Origin: Lucinisca nassula
Taxonomy: Eukaryota > Mollusca > Bivalvia > Lucinida > Lucinidae
Direction of reading: 5' to 3'
Assembly (NCBI GenBank): GCA_963580285.1
Contig: OY757025.1
Coordinates: 121,989,223-122,053,222 of the forward strand
DNA length: 64,000 bases
The position numbers were made by a program, and so were the translations under genes. Below are positions 51,963 to 61,827 of this stretch, in pieces. The notes below the pieces were generated by a model. It was not told where the DNA came from, ran no database searches, and saw only the letters and a list, made by a program, of their open reading frames with translations. The first letter of the stretch is position 1; each line of letters begins with the position of its first letter.

Positions 51963-52261
51963 CGAATGGTCAGCTTGAAATAAATGACATTATTATATAG
52001 CCTTGTTTTGATAATATTTCTGATGATCACTTAGAGTAACTTGTTTGTTTTGGGATGAAAGTTATGGAAAATACCAGAATCTCTGTGCTATGTTTTGCAC
52101 CTGGTGGATAATTTTTGCTGACAACTACACAATTCCTCAGGTAGGTTATGGTTTGACAAACGTCACAAACTTGAAAACGCATCTTTTGCTTTAACTGCCC
52201 AGTGAACACTTTTACGATCATTGTCGCAGGCCATTTCACCCAGCGGAAAATACATGTTTTG

Positions 52262-52588
52262 TTAGTTTTTTTTTTTTGTATTGGATTTAAACGGCCCAGG
52301 CAACACTATTTTATGTCATTTTTGAGCCGGTCAGTTTACCTAGCAACACCTTCCTGGGCAAGCTTATACGTAAGAGCCATACGTAAGCGGTTTACCAGTA
52401 CAGTGCACATTCTTTCGCCAGAAACTGACAGCTGCCCTTCTTGAATCAGCGGAAGGAAGAGAATGACAGTAGAAAAGATTATATGATCAATCTCCACCTA
52501 AGAAAGTTGCCGACGCCGGCAGGTATCGGATCCGCGTCCTCCTGATCACCAGTCAGATGCGCATCAGACTGAGCTACCGAGGCCAGCT
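52262..52588 (-). repeat. SINE-T (DUP-1)
   Basis: On the minus strand the head is GGCCTCGGTAGCTCAGTCTG, followed by GATGCGCATCTGACTGGTGATC (shortened: CTGACTGGTGATC) and the CTTGAATCAG/AAGAAGGGCAG body. It ends with a short A run. Confidence 0.85.
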
Positions 52589-52599
52589 CGCACATACAT

Positions 52600-52750
52600 G
52601 TAGACGGTTAATTACTACAGTACAAATGGGGTCTTTCTCCAGAAACTGACAACTGCCGTTCTTGAGCCAGCGGAGATCAAACTACACAATGGAAAGTTGT
52701 GGATCCGTTGGGGTTCGAACCCACGACATCGTGGTCACCAGTCGGGCAGT
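52600..52750 (-). repeat. Second tRNA-like SINE fragment (DUP-1)
   Basis: GGGTTCGAACCCACGACATC on the plus strand is a reversed B box. The body shares CTCCAGAAACTGACAACTGC with SINE-T. Confidence 0.65.
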
Positions 52751-52758
52751 TTACGTTG

Positions 52759-53034
52759 CATTACGAAAACACGCCTATACAAATACATTGCAAACATTAC
52801 CGCCGAAAAAAAGAAAATTTTAAGATGAAAAATGGTGATTTTTTTTATTTCTGCTCAAAATATAGACTGTGGGTGCTCGTTAGAACCGCCACATCGAGGC
52901 GGTTCTAACGAGCACCCACAATCTATTTTTTAGAGCAGAAATAAGAAAATAAGGTTTACCCCTGTAAACGCCAGTTTTACTTTATAAAAGTGGGATTCAA
53001 GGGGTCAAAATTATATAGACGTGTTTTCGTGATG
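52759..53034. mobile_element. MITE family D (DUP-1)
   Basis: CATTACGAAAACACGCCTAT to ATAGACGTGTTTTCGTGATG. The hairpin is near perfect. Confidence 0.92.
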
Positions 53035-53350
53035 GAATGGAATTCGACTGTTTGAATAAAAAATATAGAGATACTATGTAAAATGTGGTGCGTTTCCTGT
53101 TCAACAGCCATCATCATCTCGGGTTAATACTGACCAGGGCGCCTGGAAGAAAACTAAAAACAGGAAATTGCATATTGCTTGTAAAGGACTAGTAGACAAC
53201 AGCCTAATTAAAGTTACAGACGCTCAGAATGAGGAACAAAGATGCGCAGACAAGCTGCCAAATTACGACAATATTTCAGAAATCTGTATGCATGCGATCA
53301 TTATTATACTTAACAGGCTGTCGGGGGGGGGGGGGGGGGGGGGGGGGTTT
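53035..53350. other. Unassigned DNA ending in poly-G (DUP-1)
   Basis: Nothing recognised in 53035-53320. A ~25-nt G run (53323-53347) abuts a truncated D; it is shorter in DUP-2, so its length is unstable or mis-assembled. Confidence 0.45.
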
Positions 53351-53858
53351 AATGGTAAATATTCTGTTTCTACTACAAACATAGAATGTGGATACTCGTT
53401 ACAACCACCTCATTGAGGCGGTTCTAACGAGTATCCACAATCTATATTTTTAACAAAAATAGTGAAAACAATGCACATGTTTACCACTGTAAAACCTACG
53501 TTTCCCATCATAAAGTGGTTAATTACATTCTTCGGTGTCTGATCTGGGCCTACACTGTTCGCCAATGTCCCGCCGCATAAGACCAGTCTAGATTTCCCAG
53601 ATAACCCTCTTTACATAGACATCTGACGTCAAACGGACAGGAATAGCACAGGGACGCTTCTGAATCAAACATGTCCGTGTGAAATAATGGCGTACAACAT
53701 GGTGTCAGAAATTACACATTTTAGGTAAAAATGAAATATAGTTCTTATTTCTGCTTTCAACATAGATTGTGTGTGCTCGTTAGAACCGCCTCAATCTATG
53801 TTTTTGAGCAAAAATAAGGCCGATAATGTATACCCCCGTAAACCCCAGTTTTCTCTAT
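53351..53858. mobile_element. D fragment, M fragment and a second D cut by the retroelement
   Basis: D remnant 53375-53530 (GTATCCACAATCTATATTTT), M fragment 53530-53685 (GGTGTCTGATCTGGGCCTAC, AGACCAGTCTAGATTTCCC), then D from about 53690 that stops at 53858. The intact continuation is seen at 61081-61128. Confidence 0.65.
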
Positions 53859-54673
53859 TTTTAAGTCTATTTTATTGTCTGCTGGAGTAAGGACATATGC
53901 GAGCAAATATAATTATATTAAAAGGTATATCACCATCGCTTACATATAGATATACTAAGGTGTAGAAACTAGCACCAATACACAAGAAAATAAAGTGTAG
54001 TTCTCAGTATTAAACACTGCGCGACAGTAAAGAACATTCCACTTGTCGGCAAATACTCTGGACCCACAAGCATGCAACATAACATGCAACAATCTGAGAA
54101 CAAAGAAACGCGCAGAAAATACTCGGGGTGAGACTATCCGGGTCTACTCCACTAACTGGGCATGTGGGTAGCCCGAGGCAAAGTGGGACCTCTTCTCCGG
54201 TCAGACACCTACACACCCCCACTTAAAAGATGCTTCATAAAAGGGCATCGATCTTCATAGAAAATTATACAGTTTGGAAAATGAAGACCTGCGGTCTATA
54301 ACTTGCAAGACACCACTAATAGATGTAAATGTCAGATTATGCTAATTAAGAACAAGTGCATGCAAGACGCTGTGTAATCTTGTCTCAACATGGATAATTA
54401 ACAATAATTGGTGCAAAGGGCAGGTTACTCCCTAAACAAAGAGACTGAAAATGTGCTGATTAACAGTTTCCCCACATGTACGGTGCGTCGACATATGTAC
54501 CTGCAGTGATATCTAACTAAGCGTGGGACCTCAGCGAGGCAAAATGGGATCTCTTTTCTGAACCCATATAATTACGAGCCCCAAAACACTAAGAAGAGAC
54601 AATCAGTTAATATTTTGATTAAACACGCATCTTTTATCTTAAACTAAACTGATCACTGCCGTTCTTCTTGCCA

Positions 54674-54674
<1 letters not shown>

Positions 54675-54724
<50 letters not shown>

Positions 54725-54754
54725 TATTATATAAAAAAAAAAAAAAAAAAAAGT
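54675..54754. repeat. (AAT)n then poly-A in Y1
   Basis: About 16 AAT units followed by a ~19-nt A run; shorter in the second copy (57134-57197). Confidence 0.95.
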
Positions 54755-55100
54755 CGCGCCTCTAAAAAGGAAAACCACGACCCCTATAAACTATCTGAAT
54801 ATTTACCAGTGATTCAGATCTAGTTCAAAAGACTCGCTGCATCAAAGAGATATGGCTGGTGGGTCTGTTTTACTCCGGGTAATTAATTGTATTGATACAC
54901 ACAAGAACAAAGAGTATTCACGCCGACTTGCTACTTAAACACACTTTGAGGAGCGGTATCTAGGCTAATGCCAGTCGAAGTTGAGACTTTGACTGATGCA
55001 GACACATTCTTTTGCAGAAGAGTGTGGTAAAAAAGCGCCGAAGTATGAACTTTGGCTAAAGCACACGCATCTTTCCTCTTGGAAATTTGTCATCACAAAG

Positions 55101-55226
55101 AGCAATATTCACGGCGGTACCAACCCGACCTTGCTCAAAAGTACTTAAGTAATATGGGAACCAAACAGGTACCAACCCTGTCCCATATAAAGCAATATTC
55201 ACGGCGGTACCAACCCGACCTTGCTC
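55101..55226. repeat. Two exact 36-nt direct repeats in Y1
   Basis: Copies 55101-55136 and 55191-55226 (AGCAATATTCACGGCGGTAC...TTGCTC) are 90 nt apart. Between them TATGGGA and TCCCATA, with inner CAGG/CCTG, can pair into a hairpin. Present identically at 57546-57671. Confidence 0.88.
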
Positions 55227-55509
55227 GTTTAAGTACAACGTACATAAAGTACGGACAACACAATATACAATCGAGTGAGTAGATTTGCTGCTTCACCAAG
55301 GATCTGCCAGTGGTTTTAACCACTATACGTATTTTAATCTACAGGGCATATCCATTCTGGAATATTGTGTTGTTATATATAAAAACAATATATGTGCAAG
55401 CCTTATATATATCTTTTACACTGCTATCTTACAAGTGTGTATGTTATGTGCCTTGTCACGATAAAGAAAAATAACACTGAGCTGAAAAAAAATCGTTGTG
55501 TCTTTATTT

Positions 55510-55553
55510 GCAACTGATGAAGAGAAGCCTACTTCTCGAAAACGCGTTCTTGC
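55510..55553 (+). ncRNA. Hammerhead-ribozyme-like motif, copy 1
   Basis: All conserved parts appear in order. Stem I GCAA (55510-55513) pairs with TTGC (55550-55553). The box CTGATGA is at 55514-55520. Stem II GAGAAG (55522-55527) and CTTCTC (55532-55537) close on CCTA. Then GAA (55538-55540), and stem III is the self-complementary AACGCGTT (55541-55548). The predicted cleavage site follows C55549. Two weaknesses: an extra A (55521) between the CTGATGA box and stem II, and a loopless stem III, which may require pairing between two molecules. Hammerheads with very short stem III are known from Penelope-like elements and animal retrozymes. Activity is not shown. Confidence 0.62.
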
Positions 55554-55933
55554 TTAATTCAGCTATTGTCCGCTGGAGTAAGGACATATTCGAACCTACA
55601 GCGTAATAAACGTTTGCTCAAAAAGAAAGAAGTATATATCTTCTTCATATACAGATTAACTAAAGTGCGAGAACACAGCACAAATGCACAAAAGAAACAC
55701 AAAACTGCTGCCACAAAATAAGTGAATATTCTGCGCTACACTGAAGGTATTCAGTTGTCGGCTAATCTTCTAAGCATGTGAGCATGCAACAATCCGAAAA
55801 CAGAGAAAAGCGCAGAAAAAACACTCGGGGTGAGACTATCCGGGTCTACATCACTAACTGGGCGTGTGAGTAGCCTGAGGCAAAGTGGGACCTCTTCTCC
55901 GGTCAGACACCTACACACCCCCACTTAAAACTT

Positions 55934-56080
55934 ATGATCAGGCACCCAGATTATGCCGAGGGTAGGGACTCCTTAACTAGCGTTAATGACCTTTTAGGTC
56001 TTGCTAGGGTTGAGGACCCCCACTTTGCTGATCTTATCAACCATATCAATGTTATTATACGGAAATATACGGGGTTATAA
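55934..56080 (+). other. Short coding-like frame after X2 (48 codons)
   Basis: ATG at 55934, three bases after the X2 end, to TAA at 56078. The composition looks protein-like (starts MIRHPDYAEGRDSLTSVNDL, later VEDPHFADLINHINVII) and is not repetitive. It might be the start of the protein of an autonomous relative, truncated here. Not recognised as any family. Confidence 0.35.
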
Positions 56081-56686
56081 TTACGACACTCCCGATAAAA
56101 TGAAGGTCTACACAGTTTTAGGCCATTATAGTAGCGAAACATAGACAGAGTAAATCTGATACGCAAATTCATCTTACTGGCAAAGAATATAGCATCATTA
56201 ATTGGCATAAATATAAAACATAGATAAACAAACAATATGCTATCTAAGGCTTAACTTGTCGTTATTTGGGGTTTTAAACATAGACAAAATGAACCCGCGC
56301 TGATGCGGTGACATTAGATTGCTGAAGTGACCCTTTTACCTACCTACCTAAATGTAATGGTTCTATTAAAAATATGTGTCATTTATGAGAAATGAACAGC
56401 GGCTTGTTTGGTGTCAAAGGCTTAAATTTAGTTTACACTAGAACATAGATTAAACATTGAAGGCTCTATTGTAAGCCATCCCTCTTCTTTCTGGGGTGTC
56501 GACTGATAACAATCGACCCAAAGTTATAAAGCGCAGGAGCTTTTCCATGCTGAAGTCCACATCAATAAATCCAGGTTATTTATAAAAAAATAGCCTCACA
56601 ATTCTTATCGCTCTCCTGTCAGAATGTTGCGAAAGAGGGTTATCCATACACGGGTTGGGTTTGGCAAACAGTGTAGACCCAGATCA
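56081..56686. other. Spacer with a minus-strand family M fragment
   Basis: From about 56500 (TCGACTGATAACAATCGACC) to GGCAAACAGTGTAGACCC at 56663-56680 the sequence resembles M with half a core palindrome. 56081-56500 is unassigned, with a short TACC repeat at 56338. Confidence 0.45.
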
Positions 56687-57131
56687 GATGCTTCATAAAA
56701 GGGCATCGATCTTCATAGAAAATTATACAGTTTGGAAAATGAAGACCTGCGGTCTATAACTTGCAAGACACCACTAATAGATGTAAATGTCAGATTATGC
56801 TAATTAAGAACAAGTGCATGCAAGACGCTGTGTAATCTTGTCTCAACATGGATAATTAACAATAATTGGTGCAAAGGGCAGGTTACTCCCTAAACAAAGA
56901 GACTGAAAATGTGCTGATTAACAGTTTCCCCACATGTACGGTGCGTCGACATATGTACCTGCAGTGATATCTAACTAAGCGTGGGACCTCAGCGAGGCAA
57001 AATGGGATCTCTTTTCTGAACCCATATAATTACGAGCCCCAAAACACTAAGAAGAGACAATCAGTTAATATTTTGATTAAACACGCATCTTTTATCTTAA
57101 ACTAAACTGATCACTGCCGTTCTTCTTGCCA

Positions 57132-57173
<42 letters not shown>

Positions 57174-58373
57174 TATTATAAAAAAAAAAAAAAAAAAGTC
57201 GCGCCTCTAAAAAGGAAAACCACGACCCCTATAAACTATCTGAATATTTACCAGTGATTCAGATCTAGTTCAAAAGACTCGCTGCATCAAAGAGATATGG
57301 CTGATGGGTCTGTTTTACTCCGGGTAATTAATTGTATTGATACACACAAGAACAAAGAGTATTCACGCCGACTTGCTACTTAAACACACTTTGAGGAGCG
57401 GTATCTAGGCTAATGCCAGTCGAAGTTGAGACTTTGACTGATGCAGACACATTCTTTTGCAGAAGAGTGTGGTAAAAAAGCGCCGAAGTATGAACTTTGG
57501 CTAAAGCACACGCATCTTTCCTCTTGGAAATTTGTCATCACAAAGAGCAATATTCACGGCGGTACCAACCCGACCTTGCTCAAAAGTACTTAAGTAATAT
57601 GGGAACCAAACAGGTACCAACCCTGTCCCATATAAAGCAATATTCACGGCGGTACCAACCCGACCTTGCTCGTTTAAGTACAACGTACATAAAGTACGGA
57701 CAACACAATATACAATCGAGTGAGTAGATTTGCTGCTTCACCAAGGATCTGCCAGTGGTTTTAACCACTATACGTATTTTAATCTACAGGGCATATCCAT
57801 TCTGGAATATTGTGTTGTTATATATAAAAACAATATATGTGCAAGCCTTATATATATATCTTTTACACTGCTATCTTACAAGTGTGTATGTTATGTGCCT
57901 TGTCACGATAAAGAAAAATAACACTGAGCTGAAAAAAAATCGTTGTGTCTTTATTTGCAACTGATGAAGAGAAGCCTACTTCTCGAAAACGCGTTCTTGC
58001 TTAATTCAGCTATTGTCCGCTGGAGTAAGGACATATTCGAACCTACAGCGTAATAAACGTTTGCTCAAAAAGAAAGAAGTATATATCTTCTTCATATACA
58101 GATTAACTAAAGTGCGAGAACACAGCACAAATGCACAAAAGAAACACAAAACTGCTGCCACAAAATAAGTGAATATTCTGCGCTACACTGAAGGTATTCA
58201 GTTGTCGGCTAATCTTCTAAGCATGTGAGCATGCAACAATCCGAAAACAGAGAAAAGCGCAGAAAAAACACTCGGGGTGAGACTATCCGGGTCTACATCA
58301 CTAACTGGGCGTGTGGGTAGCCTGAGGCAAAGTGGGGCCTCTTCTCCGGTCAGACACCTACACACCCCCACTT

Positions 58374-58378
<5 letters not shown>
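56687..58378 (+). mobile_element. Second retroelement unit (Y2 + X3)
   Basis: Matches 54229-55931 with only scattered differences (microsatellite length and a few substitutions such as CTGATGGG for CTGGTGGG). It begins at GATGCTTCATAAAAGGGC after a half core palindrome and ends CACCCCCACTTAAAA, directly joined to (CA)n. Confidence 0.88.
57957..58000 (+). ncRNA. Hammerhead-ribozyme-like motif, copy 2
   Basis: Identical over all 44 nt to 55510-55553: GCAA/TTGC stem I, CTGATGA at 57961-57967, six-pair stem II, GAA, AACGCGTT. Because the surrounding unit is nearly identical too, this is not independent evidence of conservation. Confidence 0.6.

Positions 58379-58454
<76 letters not shown>
58379..58454. 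repeat. (CA)n at the DUP-2 junction
   Basis: About 37 CA units join X3 to DUP-2. In DUP-1 the equivalent tract is the tail of SINE-S, which is absent here. Confidence 0.95.
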
Positions 58455-58456
<2 letters not shown>

Positions 58457-58700
58457 CCGCACACACGAGTACTGGTAAACCGCTTAGAGGATCTAAGTCT
58501 GTCCATGCAGGCAAAGCAGTGCGAGTCGGACCGTCCATGTTTATAAACCCTACCGGTTTCATTGGGCGACAGGTCTCGAGGTGTCATTTCATCTCAATGT
58601 CGGGTAAAAGTCCTACAAAAATCGGAAGCAACGTTTCCAAAATGACCTATACAGTGTTGACGGGGACGTTAAACCTCAAATCAAACAAAACAAAACTCCC
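58455..58700 (+). repeat. SINE-1 3' part (DUP-2)
   Basis: CGACCGCACACACGAGTACT to GACGTTAAACCTCAAATC. The 5' third present at 50746-50826 is missing. Confidence 0.9.
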
Positions 58701-59988
58701 TTTTGAACAACAAATCGGAAATATTTCCCAACCCACGTTATAAAAAAATCTGCTCATTTCATTTGCGCATGGAATTTGTACTGCTCATAAATCTAATGGA
58801 ATTTTAGTATTCATGAACAGGATACATGTTATAATCTGCCGGTCTGAGCATGAAAAAGAAACGCCTTTGAGGTTTTCATCTTTTGATTTAAATATGCGCA
58901 GTATTGAAGAATTGCCTGGAGTTGAACAAAAAAAAGTTTCTAAAACCAGGCCTGGAGCCAGTCGTGCTTAACGAGTTCGTTAGTGGTAAAATGTTAACTG
59001 TTCTAGCAAGTATATGTTCAACATCTAATATACTATTATTTTTGCTGAAAATATTTGAGCAGCTTTTGCATTTGCAAAAGCTGCTCACATTTTTTTAGCA
59101 AAAATATTAGCATATTTGCCATACCAAATGATCAAAGTTTTTACGATATGTTAGCTAACGACATTGTCAGTTTTGGACAACTGGCCCCAGGTCGAATGGT
59201 CAGCTTGAAATAAATGACATTATTATATAGCCTTGTTTTGATAATATTTCTGATGATCACTTAGAGTAACTTGTTTGTTTTGGGATGAAAGTTATGGAAA
59301 ATACCAGAATCTCTGTGCTATGTTTTGCACCTGGTGGATAATTTTTGCTGACAACTACACAATTCCTCAGGTAGGTTATGGTTTGACAAACGTCACAAAC
59401 TTGAAAACGCATCTTTTGCTTTAACTGCCCAGTGAACACTTTTACGATCATTGTCGCAGGCCATTTCACCCAGCGGAAAATACATGTTTTGTTAGTTTTT
59501 TTTTTTTGTATTGGATTTAAACGGCCCAGGCAACACTATTTTTTGTCATTTTTGAGCCGGTCAGTTTACCTAGCAACACCTTCCTGGGCAAGCTTATACG
59601 TAAGAGCCATACGTAAGCGGTTTACCAGTACAGTGCACATTCTTTCGCCAGAAACTGACAGCTGCCCTTCTTGAATCAGCGGAAGGAAGAGAATGACAGT
59701 AGAAAAGATTATATGATCAATCTCCACCTAAGAAAGTTGCCGACGCCGGCAGGTATCGGATCCGCGTCCTCCTGATCACCAGTCAGATGCGCATCAGACT
59801 GAGCTACCGAGGCCAGCTCGCACATACATGTAGACGGTTAATTACTACAGTACAAATGGGGTCTTTCTCCAGAAACTGACAACTGCCGTTCTTGAGCCAG
59901 CGGAGATCAAACTACACAATGGAAAGTTGTGGATCCGTTGGGGTTCGAACCCACGACATCGTGGTCACCAGTCGGGCAGTTTACGTTG

Positions 59989-60264
59989 CATTACGAAAAC
60001 ACGCCTATACAAATACATTGCAAACATTACCGCCGAAAAAAAGAAAATTTTAAGATGAAAAATGGTGATTTTTTTTATTTCTGCTCAAAATATAGACTGT
60101 GGGTGCTCGTTAGAACCGCCACATCGAGGCGGTTCTAACGAGCACCCACAATCTATTTTTTAGAGCAGAAATAAGAAAATAAGGTTTACCCCTGTAAACG
60201 CCAGTTTTACTTTATAAAAGTGGGATTCAAGGGGTCAAAATTATATAGACGTGTTTTCGTGATG
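59989..60264. mobile_element. MITE family D (DUP-2)
   Basis: Same as 52759-53034. Confidence 0.92.
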
Positions 60265-61128
60265 GAATGGAATTCGACTGTTTGAATAAAAAATATAGAG
60301 ATACTATGTAAAATGTGGTGCGTTTCCTGTTCAACAGCCATCATCATCTCGGGTTAATACTGACCAGGGCGCCTGGAAGAAAACTAAAAACAGGAAATTG
60401 CATATTGCTTGTAAAGGACTAGTAGACAACAGCCTAATTAAAGTTACAGACGCTCAGAATGAGGAACAAAGATGCGCAGACAAGCTGCCAAATTACGACA
60501 ATATTTCAGAAATCTGTATGCATGCGATCATTATTATACTTAACAGGCTGTCGGGGGGGGGGGGGGGGGTTTAATGGTAAATATTCTGTTTCTACTACAA
60601 ACATAGAATGTGGATACTCGTTACAACCACCTCATTGAGGCGGTTCTAACGAGTATCCACAATCTATATTTTTAACAAAAATAGTGAAAACAATGCACAT
60701 GTTTACCACTGTAAAACCTACGTTTCCCATCATAAAGTGGTTAATTACATTCTTCGGTGTCTGATCTGGGCCTACACTGTTCGCCAATGTCCCGCCGCAT
60801 AAGACCAGTCTAGATTTCCCAGATAACCCTCTTTACATAGACATCTGACGTCAAACGGACAGGAATAGCACAGGGACGCTTCTGAATCAAACATGTCCGT
60901 GTGAAATAATGGCGTACAACATGGTGTCAGAAATTACACATTTTAGGTAAAAATGAAATATAGTTCTTATTTCTGCTTTCAACATAGATTGTGTGTGCTC
61001 GTTAGAACCGCCTCAATCTATGTTTTTGAGCAAAAATAAGGCCGATAATGTATACCCCCGTAAACCCCAGTTTTCTCTATATAAAGTCGGATTTAAAGGG
61101 TGTTCATTTCACGGATTTGTTCACGTGA

Positions 61129-61470
61129 TGTTACTTTAGGGTCAATCGATCGACCCAAAATTCTTTGCGTCTAGTCTGTGAGTGTTTTAGCCTTCAATCT
61201 TTTCGACCATCAAAAAGCTAATAAAATTGTGAGGAATAATGAAACATTATGGCCCTTGGCCAAGAACATAAGTTGCTCCTCGTTTGGTGCTAATTTATAT
61301 ATAAATATTTTCTTTTTGTATATTTCTTTGTGTTCGAGTGCACCTATTTATACGCCGATCTATTCTTATTCAAGCCTTAAATCATCTATGAGATTGACTG
61401 TTAAGCTTGTTGGTCAAATAAATCCTCGACTATACTGAGTTGCAAAAGAAAGCCCAACGGATCGCTTTTA
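61129..61470. other. Unassigned DNA
   Basis: TCAATCGATCGACCC (61142) recalls family M. An 86-codon open frame at 61178-61438 has no domain that I recognise. Confidence 0.35.
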
Positions 61471-61639
61471 TTGACCGTATTTGCATTATCTGCTGGTTCC
61501 TAGTCTGAAGGTAATCAGTGTTGGAAAAACAGGTAACCAGACCCCCCTGACCTTTAAAGGTCAGGGGGATCTGGTTACTTGTTTTCCAATATTGGCAATG
61601 GGCAAGCTGGGAGCCAGCAAATAATGCAAATATGGTGAA
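61471..61639. mobile_element. MITE family E, complete
   Basis: TTGACCGTATTTGCATTATC to ATAATGCAAATATGGTGAA, with TA at 61469-61470 and 61640-61641. Central turn GACCTTTAAAGGTC. Confidence 0.92.
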
Positions 61640-61827
61640 TATATGTCATAGGTTGAAATAAACATGGATGGCATCAAGACAGATCCTGAAAAGATAAAGG
61701 AATGTCACCAGACAGCCGATAGCCGCTATCTATATGCGGGATTTAGGGGGTCCAAAGATAAAAATAACAGTCTTCTACTGAGGATGATGGTTTAATGTTG
61801 ATGATCTATAGATGGTACCAAGTCATA

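Larger units (their letters stand above)
51225..53858. repeat. 2.6-kb duplicated block, copy 1 (DUP-1)
   Basis: From the end of the (CA)n tract to a D element cut at TTTTCTCTAT. It matches 58455-61080 with only a few differences that I could see (for example 51638 G versus 58868 T, and the poly-G length at 53323). It contains the SINE-1 3' half, a G fragment, F, SINE-T, a second tRNA-like SINE head and D elements. Confidence 0.95.
53859..55931 (+). mobile_element. Ribozyme-bearing retroelement-like insertion, no coding capacity
   Basis: Built as X1 (53859-54228), Y1 (54229-55549, ending at the ribozyme cleavage site) and X2 (55550-55931). X1 and X2 share TGTC[C/T]GCTGGAGTAAGGAC, GAGACTATCCGGGTCTAC, GGACCTCTTCTCCGGTCAG and the end CACCCCCACTTAAAA, but are clearly diverged. 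X1 begins within about 2 nt of the cleavage-equivalent position, immediately after a D element that continues uninterrupted in the paralogue. Direct terminal repeats plus a hammerhead near their boundary are the layout of Penelope-like elements and retrozymes. I find no reverse transcriptase or endonuclease frame, so it would be non-autonomous. Alternatives: a solo derivative of another retroelement, or a partly mis-assembled locus. Confidence 0.6.
58455..61080. repeat. 2.6-kb duplicated block, copy 2 (DUP-2)
   Basis: Counterpart of 51225-53858 at an offset of 7230, changing to 7222 after the poly-G run. It carries F at 58939-59192, SINE-T at 59492-59818, D at 59989-60264 and a G run at 60554-60569. 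At 61081 the D element continues normally. Confidence 0.95.

Noticed and set aside
55052..55282. 76-codon frame in Y1, repeated at 57497-57727
   Set aside because: It spans the 36-nt direct repeats; conservation between copies reflects the recent duplication, not selection.
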